A stretch of DNA of 64,000 bases, taken from Flavobacterium sp. 9. Lineage in GTDB: Bacteria; Bacteroidota; Bacteroidia; Flavobacteriales; Flavobacteriaceae. Positions 1 through 8,514 of this stretch are shown one piece after another. Made by a program: the position numbers and the translations under genes. The stretch spans positions 1,984,001 through 2,048,000 of the forward strand of contig NZ_PEEU01000001.1 in assembly GCF_002754195.1 (NCBI RefSeq), given 5' to 3'. The notes below the pieces were generated by a model, which searched no databases, was not told the DNA's origin, and saw only the letters and a list, made by a program, of their open reading frames with translations. Each line of letters starts with the position of its first letter. Position 1 is the stretch's first letter.

Positions 1-1265
1 ATCAAGTTTCCTCTGCCATCAACCAATTTGCTCATAGCATTTTCGTATTCCGTTTTTGTGTCTTTTATTTTATTTCCAATTCTTAAAAGATCCGCAACAA
101 AACCTTCAAATTTATCATATAAAGCTCCGGCTTGTCTGGCAATTTCAAAAGCATTTTCCTGTTGTTTTTGATTCGTCCACATACTATCAATCGTGCGCAA
201 AGTCGCTAATAATGTCGTTGGCGTAACGATCACAATATTGCGATCAAATGCTTTATTATATAATGTAGCATCTTCGTTTAAAGCAATTGCAAAAGCGGGC
301 TCGATTGGTATAAAAAGCAAAACAAAATCAGGACTTTCTATTTGGTATAAATCATGATAGTTTTTACTTCCAAGTTGTTCTACGTGTCTTTTTATGGAGT
401 TTACATGTTCTTTTAGAAAATCAATTTTAAGAATTTCTGATTCCTCATTGATCCATTTTTCATAAGCAACCAGAGAAACTTTAGAATCGACGATCATTTT
501 TTTTCCGTCAGGCAAATTAATTACAACATCCGGAAGAACTCTACTTCCTTCATTATTCGTAAAGCTTTGCTGAACCTCATATTCTCTGCCTTTTTCTAAA
601 CCTGATTTTTCTAAAACACGTTCCAGAACCAATTCGCCCCAATTTCCCTGCATTTTACTATCTCCTTTCAGCGCTTTTGTCAGGTTCAGAGTTTCTTTGC
701 TCATTTGTGCATTCATCTCGCTTAAACCTACAATCTGCTGACGTAAAGCAGCGTGATAATCGATACTTTCTTTGTGTGTTTGTTCTACTTTTTGTTCAAA
801 ACCCTGAATTTTATCCTGCAATGGCAACAAGATATTCTTCATGTTTTCGCTATTTTGTTCTGTGAATTTTGCCGATTTTTCTTCGAGAATTTTATTGGCT
901 AAATTTTCAAATTCTTTGGTGAATTTCTCCTGAAGTTCCGTGATTTCGTTTTTTTGTTCTTTATGACGTTCCCAAAGATTTTCGAAATCAACTTCTTTTT
1001 TTGAAAGCTGAATAGCTAAACTGTCTTTTTCTGTTCTGATATTTTCTTTCTCAGCATTTGATAATTGAAATTGCTTCTGAAAGTTATTTCTTTCGTTCTC
1101 GAATTGTTCTTTTTGCAATTGCATTTGATTTGCATTTGCATTTAATCGCTCTTCTAAACTTACTTTTTCTGCTTGAGCTCTTGCCGAAAACAACAATTTT
1201 CCTAAATAAATTCCAAGGAATAATGCAACGACAAAGGCCAATAAAAGCGGAAGAAAATCAAACAT
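1..1265 (-). CDS. rmuC: DNA recombination protein RmuC (C-terminus beyond window)
   Basis: The minus strand is open from an ATG at 1263-1265 to the window edge, giving at least 421 residues without a stop. The protein starts with one hydrophobic segment (about residues 3-27), continues with a long Glu/Gln/Lys-rich coiled coil (about 30-190), and then shows the RmuC nuclease-like core with GNWGELVLERVLEKSG, LPDVVINLPDGKKMIVDSK and FVLLFIPIEPAFAIAL. The RmuC family limits DNA inversions and is thought to act as a PD-(D/E)XK-type nuclease. The membrane anchor plus coiled coil is the family's usual layout. The end of the gene lies to the left of the window, so its completeness cannot be judged. 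Confidence 0.93.
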   Translation of the reverse strand, partial: MFDFLPLLLAFVVALFLGIYLGKLLFSARAQAEKVSLEERLNANANQMQLQKEQFENERNNFQKQFQLSNAEKENIRTEKDSLAIQLSKKEVDFENLWERHKEQKNEITELQEKFTKEFENLANKILEEKSAKFTEQNSENMKNILLPLQDKIQGFEQKVEQTHKESIDYHAALRQQIVGLSEMNAQMSKETLNLTKALKGDSKMQGNWGELVLERVLEKSGLEKGREYEVQQSFTNNEGSRVLPDVVINLPDGKKMIVDSKVSLVAYEKWINEESEILKIDFLKEHVNSIKRHVEQLGSKNYHDLYQIESPDFVLLFIPIEPAFAIALNEDATLYNKAFDRNIVIVTPTTLLATLRTIDSMWTNQKQQENAFEIARQAGALYDKFEGFVADLLRIGNKIKDTKTEYENAMSKLVDGRGNL

Positions 1266-1451
1266 AACTGAGTTTATTTTTAAAGTAAAAGTAAGCAATA
1301 ATAAGTATCGGATAATTTTTAAAATCAAATTTTTACTCATTACCACTGATTCTAAATCACTTGAACTTAAAAAAATAAAGAAAAAAAATATTCTTTTTAA
1401 CGCAACCTTTTCAATAGAACCTCATCTACGAATTATAACCTAATATAATAA

Positions 1452-2333
1452 ATGATGAAAAAATTAATGCTGAGCTTATTTATAGCTTTTGGATTTAGCG
1501 CATGTTCTCTTAGTAACGATGACAAAACGAATATAGATTGCGGAACTTATGCTGATGTTTCGTTTACAGGATATCCTCTTTCTTGCAATTATAGCATGAT
1601 AACAAACCAAACTACTCCTGCGGCACTTATTGCAACTTCACAGGAAAAAATGGATAAGTATTTCAAAAAAAATGCAAGCTCATGTCCTAACGCAAGTGAT
1701 CCTACAATCGATTTTACTAAATATTATCTAATTGGAGTTTTCTCTGGAATAAAACCTACAAGTGGTTATACTATTAAAATTACCAATATAGTTGAAAACA
1801 GCTGCCAAATGGTTGTTAGTTTTTACGAAAAACAGCCGTTAACAGGCGAAACAACATCACCGGCTTCAACTTATCCGGCAGATTATGCTTTGATTCCTCA
1901 AACTTCAAAACCAATCATCTTTATTAAAGCTACTGAAAACCCGGATAATATTATTATTGGAACTTATAAAGCACAATGTACCGGAGCAGATTGTCAAAAT
2001 TTCTTCCAGATAAATGATTTTAGTATTCTAAAATTTCAAAATGTAGTTTCTGGAGGTTATGATTTTAACCAATACAGATACACTGCAAAAGCTAAGAGAG
2101 GTGATTATGCTGCATTATTATCAAGTGTTCCTTCTGAAATTTTAAACAACCAAGGGCAAACAAAAACATACGGTACTCCAGATTCAGCTGGTCAGGGCGG
2201 TGTATATTTTGAACTTCGTAAAGGTTTAAAAACTACGAGAATTTATATCGACAATAACGATACGGACGATCAGGGAAGTGAAATCAAATTGTTCAAGAAA
2301 TTAATTAAAGATAAAATCGCGTCTTTAAAATAA
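1452..2333 (+). CDS. hypothetical lipoprotein
   Basis: This 293-residue protein begins with a lipoprotein signal peptide (MMKKLMLSLFIAFGFSACS), with the lipobox cysteine at residue 18, so it is expected to be anchored in the outer or inner membrane. Several further Cys residues (CGTY, SCNYS, SCPN, SCQM, AQCTGADCQ) suggest disulfides in the periplasm or on the surface. I do not recognise a family. The C-terminus is Lys-rich (KLFKKLIKDKIASLK). No clear TAnnTTTG box was found just upstream. It is transcribed away from rmuC. Confidence 0.7.
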   Translation: MMKKLMLSLFIAFGFSACSLSNDDKTNIDCGTYADVSFTGYPLSCNYSMITNQTTPAALIATSQEKMDKYFKKNASSCPNASDPTIDFTKYYLIGVFSGIKPTSGYTIKITNIVENSCQMVVSFYEKQPLTGETTSPASTYPADYALIPQTSKPIIFIKATENPDNIIIGTYKAQCTGADCQNFFQINDFSILKFQNVVSGGYDFNQYRYTAKAKRGDYAALLSSVPSEILNNQGQTKTYGTPDSAGQGGVYFELRKGLKTTRIYIDNNDTDDQGSEIKLFKKLIKDKIASLK

Positions 2334-2339
2334 TCAAAT

Positions 2340-2506
2340 TACGAGGAAAGATTTTGGTGTTTTTGATCCGTCAAAATTAGGTATGGATTTACTTTGAAAG
2401 CGAGACTTACAAAATAGAAAATACTGACAATCAAAATCTAACAATCGTAAATTATAATCAAGGCGCAACCCGTACTATTATAAAAGATAGTTTTATATGC
2501 TTATAA
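2340..2506 (+). pseudogene. possible frameshifted coding remnant
   Basis: Between the lipoprotein and the sigma factor, two short open stretches in different frames read like one protein tail. One frame gives DFGVFDPSKLG and ends at a TGA. The neighbouring frame from 2381 gives VWIYFESETYKIENTDNQN and continues to a TAA at 2504-2506. Neither piece has a convincing start. A decayed gene end with a frameshift near 2380 would explain it, but chance is possible at this length. Confidence 0.25.
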
Positions 2507-2510
2507 AAAC

Positions 2511-2518
2511 TATTTTTG
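2511..2518 (+). promoter_or_regulatory. Bacteroidota -7 box of the sigma factor gene
   Basis: TATTTTTG matches the Bacteroidota -7 consensus TAnnTTTG. It lies 22 bases before the TTG start at 2541, which allows a short leader and supports that start. Confidence 0.5.
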
Positions 2519-2540
2519 CAAAACCAAATTTAACCACTTC

Positions 2541-3092
2541 TTGAAAGACGATTTAGAAAAATATATCAAGCTTTGCCTTAAAAATGACAGAGAAGGACAA
2601 CTGAAAATTTATCAGTTGTTCTCTCCTGTTTTATATGGTATTTGCCTGAAATATATGAAAAACGAAGACGATGCCAAAGATGTATTTCAGGAAGCATTTG
2701 TAATTGTTTTTCAGAAAATTGGTCAATATAAATTCGAAGGAAGTTTTGAAGGCTGGCTAAAGCGAATTTTTATCAATAAACTGATTGAAACTTTAAACAA
2801 AAAGAAAAAGGAAAGTTTCTTTCTCGATGTTTTTGATCCTGACACAGATTTTGTCGAAGAGGAAGAATTAGAAGGAATCCCAATTGAGCAAGAAAAACTG
2901 TTAGAATATATTAGGGATTTACCAGATCAATATCGAACGGTTTTTAACTTATACGTTTTTGAAAAATTGAAACACAAAGAAATTGCCGAATTATTAAAGA
3001 TCTCTGAAGGAACATCAAAATCAAATTTAAATAGAGCCAAGCACATTTTGCAGAAAAGAATTTTGAGCATAAAAAATTTTAAAATAGCATGA
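2541..3092 (+). CDS. ECF RNA polymerase sigma factor
   Basis: The 183-residue protein has the two ECF sigma regions. Region 2 is at about residues 10-80 (YGICLKYMKNEDDAKDVFQE, then FEGWLKRIFINKLIE) and binds core polymerase and the -10 element. Region 4 is at about 125-175 (LPDQYRTVFNLYVFEKLKHK, then EIAELLKISEGTSKSNLNRA) and is the -35 helix-turn-helix. Translation appears to start at a TTG, since no in-frame ATG lies between the promoter box and region 2. The stop overlaps the next start by four bases (ATGA), so the downstream membrane protein is very probably its translationally coupled partner or regulator. Confidence 0.9.
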   Translation: MKDDLEKYIKLCLKNDREGQLKIYQLFSPVLYGICLKYMKNEDDAKDVFQEAFVIVFQKIGQYKFEGSFEGWLKRIFINKLIETLNKKKKESFFLDVFDPDTDFVEEEELEGIPIEQEKLLEYIRDLPDQYRTVFNLYVFEKLKHKEIAELLKISEGTSKSNLNRAKHILQKRILSIKNFKIA

Positions 3093-4855
3093 AAAAGCAA
3101 AACATAGAAGATATTTTTTCATCAATGGAAGACTTTTCAAGTATTCCGCCTCCGGAATTATGGGGGCAAATTGAGGAAAAACTAGATAAACCTAAAAAGA
3201 AAAAGAAAGCTATTCTTTGGTGGTCGGCTGCGGCATGCTTACTATTAGGTTTGTTGCTTCCTTCTGTTTTACATTTTACTTCTGATTCTGGAATCAAAAA
3301 TTTAAATATCGATTCTTCAGAAACCAATAAGGTTGTTATCGAAGAGAAAAATGGAGAGCACGAAAACAACTTGAATAATACTGCAATACCAACTGAGGAA
3401 AATAAAGCCTTGAAAGATGGTGTTGAAAAAGAATCAAATACAAACGAAGGAGTTTCACCATCATCAAAAAAAGTAAACAATCAATCTACTACTATTTACC
3501 CAAAATCAGAAACCGCAGTAGCTCAAGCTGATTCTGAAAATAAGACAATAAATAATAGTACATCTTCTAAATTAAATATTGAAAAATCAGTTATTGAAAA
3601 AAATCCTAAATCAAATATTGAGAAGAAAAATACACGCCAAGCTGTAGCGGAACAAACATTTACAACAGGAAAAGGAGATTCTTTTAATTCTGTTTCTATC
3701 CCGAGACTTCGGGACCAACTTCCAAATACTAAAAAAACTGCTACAGATAAGCTTCTTACTGAGAAAACATTTAATTCAGGTAAAACAAACGGATTTAATT
3801 CAAACACAAAAAGTCAATTGTCAAATTCTATTTTTGAAGACAAAACAAGCTCAAAAAACAGCAGTAATCTTGCTTTTACTTCTTCAAATTCAACATTGAA
3901 GAGTAATAATAATGTAACAAATGCGAGTAAAGTTCAAAATGGAGCAACAACAATCGATTATTCTAAAAGAGATGTTCTTGCAAGTGCTGAATTGAGCAAT
4001 TCGAAAGCGAATAATTCAAAAGCAAATAATTCGGAAAGCAAAATAGATTCTGTTCAATTGTTACAACTTCAAAATTTGGAAAAAGGTATTGCAACAGCAG
4101 AACCTGAAACCAAAAAAGACAAAAAGAACAAATCTCTTTCTAATGCCGAAAAATGGGCTGTAGAGGTTTTTGCCGGTATAGCAAATTCTGAAAATACCAA
4201 AAACAACAAAACATTAGGTTATGCAAACGATTCTAAACAAGGTAGTACATACGGTGTAAAAACAAAATATAAGATTAATAATAAATGGGCTGTAGGTTCT
4301 GGTCTTAAGATTAATGAACTTGGTCAAAGTATTGCTGATATTTCTTATGTAGACTCAAAAAGTGTCGTTTCGTTAAGTCCGTCAGGTTTTTATAGCGCTG
4401 CTGAATCATCGGGTTCTTCACGAATAACAAATAATTCGAGCTATATTTTTGTTTCAAATAGTACTTCAGATGCTTTAAAAATGAATGATATACAAGGTGA
4501 GAATTTACAAAGCGGGAACATAGACCAAAGTCTTAAATACATCGAAATGCCTCTTGAAGTTTCATATGCTGTATTTACTAAAAACAAAGCAAGTATCAGT
4601 TTAAATACAGGCGGTTTTGTTGGGAAGCTGATTTCTAACGATGTCGCTCTTAATGGCAAATCTATTGGTAATAATATCAATGCAAATGATTTTGTTTACG
4701 GTTCGACTTTGAGTACTACGGTACAATATCGCATTTATAAAAAGACAAATGTTTTTGCTGAACCTGCGGTAAATTATTACCTTAATCCTCTGAATAATCA
4801 ATCTTTCAACCAATTTCAATGGGGATTGAATTTTGGATTAAATGTTTCTTTCTAA
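3089..4855 (+). CDS. sigma-coupled membrane protein with outer-membrane-like C-terminal domain
   Basis: This 588-residue protein has three parts. A short N-terminal segment (1-40) contains FSSIPPPELWGQIEEKLDKP, typical of Bacteroidota anti-sigma-like proteins. One transmembrane helix follows at about 41-63 (AILWWSAAACLLLGLLLP). A very long Asn/Ser/Lys-rich linker (about 65-350) leads to a C-terminal domain (about 355-588) resembling outer-membrane beta-barrel or porin-like domains and ending in the aromatic-rich NQFQWGLNFGLNVSF. The overlap with the sigma gene suggests that the N-terminus restrains the sigma factor. Whether the C-terminus is a true barrel or a periplasmic sensor is not decided by the sequence. 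A 16-base palindromic repeat lies inside the linker at 3699-3714. Confidence 0.75.
   Translation: MKKQNIEDIFSSMEDFSSIPPPELWGQIEEKLDKPKKKKKAILWWSAAACLLLGLLLPSVLHFTSDSGIKNLNIDSSETNKVVIEEKNGEHENNLNNTAIPTEENKALKDGVEKESNTNEGVSPSSKKVNNQSTTIYPKSETAVAQADSENKTINNSTSSKLNIEKSVIEKNPKSNIEKKNTRQAVAEQTFTTGKGDSFNSVSIPRLRDQLPNTKKTATDKLLTEKTFNSGKTNGFNSNTKSQLSNSIFEDKTSSKNSSNLAFTSSNSTLKSNNNVTNASKVQNGATTIDYSKRDVLASAELSNSKANNSKANNSESKIDSVQLLQLQNLEKGIATAEPETKKDKKNKSLSNAEKWAVEVFAGIANSENTKNNKTLGYANDSKQGSTYGVKTKYKINNKWAVGSGLKINELGQSIADISYVDSKSVVSLSPSGFYSAAESSGSSRITNNSSYIFVSNSTSDALKMNDIQGENLQSGNIDQSLKYIEMPLEVSYAVFTKNKASISLNTGGFVGKLISNDVALNGKSIGNNINANDFVYGSTLSTTVQYRIYKKTNVFAEPAVNYYLNPLNNQSFNQFQWGLNFGLNVSF
3699..3714. 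repeat. short dispersed palindrome TCCCGA-n4-TCGGGA
   Basis: TCCCGAGACTTCGGGA is an inverted repeat with a four-base loop. A close copy lies at 51878-51893 (TCCCGAAACTTCGGGA) and a degenerate one at 44132-44147. Here it sits inside a coding sequence and is translated as part of SIPRLRDQLP. Confidence 0.6.
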
Positions 4856-4891
4856 AAAACAAAAACAAGTTTCAAAGCTAATCTTCTCAAA

Positions 4892-5419
4892 ATGACAATT
4901 AAAAATCACTGGCCAAATCAAAAATCCATCTCTAAAGATTTAAATTTAGCCAAAGAAATGGTTTATGATTGTTTTGATTTTAATTGTTCAGAACCGGAAG
5001 CAGTAGTTGAAAGTGCTGATTATAATGGCTATCAATTTTATCTAAACGAAAAACTTATTTGTTATCGGGAAGCAAAAATAACTCCAAAAAAAACAGGTCA
5101 GTTTGTGACTTTATGGAAACGTAATAAATCCGGAATAATTGAACCTTTTGATTTTGCTGACGAAATAGATTTTGTAATTGTTAGCACAAGAAAAGAAGAT
5201 CTTTTTGGACAATTTATTTTTCCGAAAGCCATTTTATTAGAAAAAGGAATCTTCTCTACAAAAACAAAAGAAGGCAAACGAGCAACACGTGTTTATCCGC
5301 CATGGAATGAAACAACGAGTTCACAAGCTCAAAAAACGCAGCAATGGCAATTGCGTTATTTTTATGAAATAACTCCTGAAACAGATCTTGAAACTTTTGC
5401 AAAATTGTTCCAATCTTAA
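4892..5419 (+). CDS. MepB-like protein
   Basis: The 175-residue protein resembles the MepB family, named after the third gene of the Staphylococcus aureus mepRAB locus, whose biochemical role is not established. Supporting motifs are YNGYQFYLNEKLICYREAKI, TPKKTGQFVTLWKR, FGQFIFPKAILLEKGI and a C-terminal KTQQWQLRYFYEI. It is soluble, with no signal peptide or membrane helix. It lies 36 bases after the barrel-like gene with a bidirectional terminator downstream, so it may share the sigma operon transcript or be independent. No MepR or MepA homologue is adjacent. Confidence 0.8.
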   Translation: MTIKNHWPNQKSISKDLNLAKEMVYDCFDFNCSEPEAVVESADYNGYQFYLNEKLICYREAKITPKKTGQFVTLWKRNKSGIIEPFDFADEIDFVIVSTRKEDLFGQFIFPKAILLEKGIFSTKTKEGKRATRVYPPWNETTSSQAQKTQQWQLRYFYEITPETDLETFAKLFQS

Positions 5420-5427
5420 ATAAATAA

Positions 5428-5465
5428 AAAACGGCAATCTGAAATGTTCAGATTGCCGTTTTCTT
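5428..5465. terminator. bidirectional terminator hairpin
   Basis: ACGGCAATCTGAA (5431-5443) pairs with TTCAGATTGCCGT (5447-5459) across a 3-base loop, with A and T runs on both sides. It lies between convergent genes, so it can serve both. Confidence 0.9.
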
Positions 5466-5484
5466 TTACTTTAAATAGAAATTA

Positions 5485-5853
5485 TTAATCGTCTAATTTC
5501 ATATTTCCACGATCTTCATGATTATCAGGATGTGAATTTGGATAACGATTTGGATTCACATCAGAATTTCTGTCTTTGTTCTCAACCGTTTTTTTCGCCT
5601 CTTCTTCTGTCGAAACGCCACGGTTTGCATTTGGATTATTTGGATCTATTTCGTTTGAAACTTCTTTAATGTTTTCGTTTACATTTCTTGCACGATCTAC
5701 AATTTCTTTATTTCCATCAGCGTCTGTTACAACTTCTTTTTTGAGCTTTGATGCATCAGATTCTTTATCATGAGAAACATTTTTTCCTTTTAATTCTTCG
5801 CTATCTTTTTGCGTTCCGTTTATCTTTTTGGAACCTAAATTATTATTTTCCAT
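5485..5853 (-). CDS. hypothetical disordered hydrophilic protein
   Basis: The 122-residue product is almost entirely charged or polar (Asn, Asp, Glu, Lys rich) with no Cys, no Trp and no hydrophobic core, for example DRARNVNENIKEVSNEIDPN and NPNRYPNSHPDNHEDRG. It should be intrinsically disordered and cytoplasmic, because no signal peptide is present. Stress-related hydrophilins look like this, but that is inference. It stands alone and converges on the MepB-like gene across a shared terminator. Confidence 0.7.
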   Translation of the reverse strand: MENNNLGSKKINGTQKDSEELKGKNVSHDKESDASKLKKEVVTDADGNKEIVDRARNVNENIKEVSNEIDPNNPNANRGVSTEEEAKKTVENKDRNSDVNPNRYPNSHPDNHEDRGNMKLDD

Positions 5854-6049
5854 AACATTACATTTTTTTCATTACTATATAATATTACGAATTTTACAAA
5901 TAGAAAATAAGTTCTTTAACATAGCTTTGGGTTTCTAAACAACTTTTATTTTCAACATTAAAAGTCTAAAATTCAATTTATTGAAAGTAAAAACATTCTA
6001 GATTCTCATTCAAAATTGTAACTTTAATAAAATTCTAAAATCATTTGCA

Positions 6050-6256
6050 ATGAACTTTTTCAAAATCAAAACGAGTTGGTCAAACGCCGAATTTATTTTA
6101 ATAAAACTATGTATGGCATCAGCCTATATTTTAATTGGAAGCTATTTTCATGATTTTTTTAAAGATTACTATTCTCCATTATTCATTCTATTGGGCATAA
6201 CCGCAATTTGGTTCTTTTTTACATGGCTAAAGAAAATGAAAGCTTCAAAACCGTAA
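6050..6256 (+). CDS. small two-helix membrane protein
   Basis: This is a 68-residue hypothetical protein with two predicted transmembrane helices (about 16-34, FILIKLCMASAYILIGSYF, and 43-60, LFILLGITAIWFFFTWL) and a basic C-terminus (KKMKASKP), so the C-terminus is probably cytoplasmic. I do not recognise a family. The upstream 196-base spacer is AT-rich without an obvious gene. Confidence 0.6.
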   Translation: MNFFKIKTSWSNAEFILIKLCMASAYILIGSYFHDFFKDYYSPLFILLGITAIWFFFTWLKKMKASKP

Positions 6257-6296
6257 TAATATAGTATCGGGAATTATTTACTTTCTCAAACAAAAC

Positions 6297-6304
6297 TATC
6301 TTTG
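6297..6304 (+). promoter_or_regulatory. Bacteroidota -7 box of the rluE-like gene
   Basis: TATCTTTG matches TAnnTTTG exactly. It lies 17 bases before the ATG at 6322 and implies a very short leader. Confidence 0.6.
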
Positions 6305-6321
6305 CAGTCTAAAAATACAGC

Positions 6322-6906
6322 ATGCATCAACATTTTATTCTTTTTAAACCTTACGGCTATCTGAGTCAATTTATATATGAACTAAAAAGAAAGAAAAAGC
6401 TTTTGGGCGAATTATATGATTTTCCCGAAGGAACAATGGCAATTGGTCGTCTGGATGAAGATTCTGAAGGATTGCTTTTATTAACTACTGACGGAAAAGT
6501 AAGCGAGCAAATCAGAAGCAAAAAAGTCGATAAAGAATATTATGTCCAAGTTGACGGAGTTATTACGCCAGAAGCGATTGAACAATTGCAAAATGGTGTA
6601 GAAATTGGTTTTGATGGCGGCAAATACAAAACCAAACCTTGTTCTGCTTTTATTGTTACCGAAATTCCGGATTTTGGTCCGAGAGCAAAAAAAATACGAG
6701 ACGAACGACATGGACCAACTTCATGGGCATCGATAATTGTAAATGAAGGAAAGTTTCGCCAAGTTCGAAAAATGACCGCTGCAGTTGGTTTTCCTACTTT
6801 AAGATTAGTTCGCGTTCGTATAGGAAATGTATATTTGCAAGACTTAAAAGCCGGAGAAGTTCTCGAAGTTTCCGATTTTTTTAAATTAGAAAATGAGTCA
6901 ATTTGA
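6322..6906 (+). CDS. rluE: 23S rRNA pseudouridine synthase, RluE/RsuA family
   Basis: The 194-residue enzyme carries the RsuA-family catalytic motif GRLDEDSEGLLLLTTDG (from about residue 41), whose Asp is the nucleophile for uridine-to-pseudouridine isomerisation. It also has KEYYVQVDG and the C-terminal EGKFRQVRKMTAAVGFPTLR motif. The opening HFILFKPYGYLSQF and the lack of an N-terminal S4 domain fit the short RluE type, which modifies U2457 of E. coli 23S rRNA. Target assignment is by family resemblance. It has its own promoter and precedes another RNA-modification gene. Confidence 0.88.
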   Translation: MHQHFILFKPYGYLSQFIYELKRKKKLLGELYDFPEGTMAIGRLDEDSEGLLLLTTDGKVSEQIRSKKVDKEYYVQVDGVITPEAIEQLQNGVEIGFDGGKYKTKPCSAFIVTEIPDFGPRAKKIRDERHGPTSWASIIVNEGKFRQVRKMTAAVGFPTLRLVRVRIGNVYLQDLKAGEVLEVSDFFKLENESI

Positions 6907-6958
6907 TAATTAGATAATTGGCAAATAAACGATTAACCGAATAAACAAATAAACGATA

Positions 6959-7414
6959 ATGCTAAACGTAGTTCTTGTAGAACCTGAAATACCTAATAAT
7001 ACGGGAAATATTGGACGATTATGTGTAGGTACAGAAAGTAGATTACACTTGATTCATCCTTTCGGATTTGTGATTAATGATAAAAACCTGAAACGTTCAG
7101 GATTGGATTATTGGGTACATCTTGACGTAACCGAATATCAAAATATAGAAGAATGGATTGCACAGATTCCGGATCAATCACGTGTTTTCTTAATGAGTTC
7201 TCACGCAGATAAATCTTATCTGGAAACTGATTTTCAAGATGGAGATTGGCTCGTTTTCGGAAAAGAAAGTGTTGGCTTAAGCAAAGAAGTTTTAGCGCGT
7301 TTTGAAAATCATTTAACTATTCCAATGTCAAAATTAATCAGAAGCTTTAATATCGCTAATTCTGTCGCTTTTGTAGTTGGTGAAGCAAAGAGACAAATTG
7401 GATTGAAGGCTTAA
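6959..7414 (+). CDS. trmL: tRNA (cytidine(34)-2'-O)-methyltransferase
   Basis: The 151-residue SPOUT-class protein opens with NVVLVEPEIPNNTGNIGRLC and has the knotted-fold motifs LVFGKESVGLSKEVL and IPMSKLIRSFNIANSVAFVV that form the S-adenosylmethionine site. This short single-domain form matches TrmL, which 2'-O-methylates the wobble base of two leucine tRNAs. Its length equals the family norm. It follows the rluE-like gene after 52 AT-rich bases and precedes a membrane protein gene by two bases, so cotranscription is likely. Confidence 0.92.
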   Translation: MLNVVLVEPEIPNNTGNIGRLCVGTESRLHLIHPFGFVINDKNLKRSGLDYWVHLDVTEYQNIEEWIAQIPDQSRVFLMSSHADKSYLETDFQDGDWLVFGKESVGLSKEVLARFENHLTIPMSKLIRSFNIANSVAFVVGEAKRQIGLKA

Positions 7415-7416
7415 AT

Positions 7417-7896
7417 ATGAGACCTTTTATTGACGTAAATAATCTTAGTTATTCTAAAGAAACTTTAATCTACTATTCAAGAAGTCTTATTTCTCTATGG
7501 ATATGTATTCTAATTGGTTTCTCAATTGGTGCTATTTATGCTTTAAAAATAAAAAACGGTTACTTCTTATCCTTATTTTTATTAGTTTTTATTGTATTTC
7601 AAGGTAATGAACAATTCAAATTATTAAAAAGAATTAATGAAGTTCAATTTAGAATTAATTCAAAAGGAATCCAATATAGAGATTTGCCTTTAGTTTCATG
7701 GAGTAACATTGAAAACGAAAGAATTGTCACCGAAGGACATCGTAAGTCAAGAAGACATTTTTTTGTTTACTACATTATTAGCGAAGACAATAAAATGAAA
7801 ATTGATATCGAACAATTAAATGTTGGGATTGGCGATTTAGAACATACCATTACTATTCACAGAAATAGATTTAAGAGAGAAAATAATATTGTTTAA
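7417..7896 (+). CDS. hypothetical two-TM membrane protein, STM3941-like
   Basis: This 159-residue protein has two adjacent transmembrane helices (about 25-43, LISLWICILIGFSIGAIY, and 48-65) followed by a cytoplasmic domain with FRINSKGIQYRDLPLVSWSN and a possible PH-like strand pattern, as in STM3941-type inner-membrane proteins. The function is unknown. It starts two bases after the trmL stop. Confidence 0.65.
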   Translation: MRPFIDVNNLSYSKETLIYYSRSLISLWICILIGFSIGAIYALKIKNGYFLSLFLLVFIVFQGNEQFKLLKRINEVQFRINSKGIQYRDLPLVSWSNIENERIVTEGHRKSRRHFFVYYIISEDNKMKIDIEQLNVGIGDLEHTITIHRNRFKRENNIV

Positions 7897-7926
7897 TTTT
7901 AAACTTCAAAACAAATCAGTTTCAAA

Positions 7927-8514
7927 ATGACAGAAAGAATAATATTTACACTACAAGTAATACAAATAGATTTTTTTACTGCCTTTGGACTTTTTACTAT
8001 TTTATACTTTCTAACTTCAATTTTTACAAAAAATCAGTTTATAAAAAACGTTGATGAAGAATCAAATCGTTTTATTTCATTTATTGGAATTCTTTATCTA
8101 ATAATATGGTCTGTTGGATTATTTGTGGAATTAAACATTTTAAATGCCGAAGAAAAATCTCAACTTCTAAATCAAATGTTCGGAAAATATTGGTTTAGCT
8201 TTTGGCTTCAACCCTTACTTTGGATTTTAATAAGTCAGCTTTTAAGATTCAAATTCATTAGAAAAAGCATTTTACTAAGATTACTTTTTAGCATTTTATT
8301 TATTTTCTCAATAGAAAAATTGGTGATAATTTTCACTTCTTTTCATCGAGACTATTTACCAAGTTCCTGGACGATAAATAATGATTTAGGTATTTATCCT
8401 TCGAACTTACTTCTCGAATTACTAATGAAAATTACTGTTTTCTTTTTGTTTGTTGGAATTTTCTTTTTAATCAATCAAAAAATCAATAATTACAAAATTG
8501 CAAAAATTAAGTAA
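7927..8514 (+). CDS. hypothetical integral membrane protein
   Basis: The 195-residue protein has about five hydrophobic helices (around 15-30, 50-72, 88-108, 118-138, 160-183) and ends in a short basic tail. No family is recognised. It follows the previous membrane gene by 30 bases. Its last eight bases overlap the end of the convergent btuD-like gene, a tight tail-to-tail arrangement with no terminator between. Confidence 0.65.
   Translation: MTERIIFTLQVIQIDFFTAFGLFTILYFLTSIFTKNQFIKNVDEESNRFISFIGILYLIIWSVGLFVELNILNAEEKSQLLNQMFGKYWFSFWLQPLLWILISQLLRFKFIRKSILLRLLFSILFIFSIEKLVIIFTSFHRDYLPSSWTINNDLGIYPSNLLLELLMKITVFFLFVGIFFLINQKINNYKIAKIK

Noticed and set aside
3079..3480. Minus-strand frame opposite the sigma-coupled membrane protein
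   Set aside because: Phe/Ser-rich shadow of the plus-strand coding sequence, with no homology by eye and no promoter.
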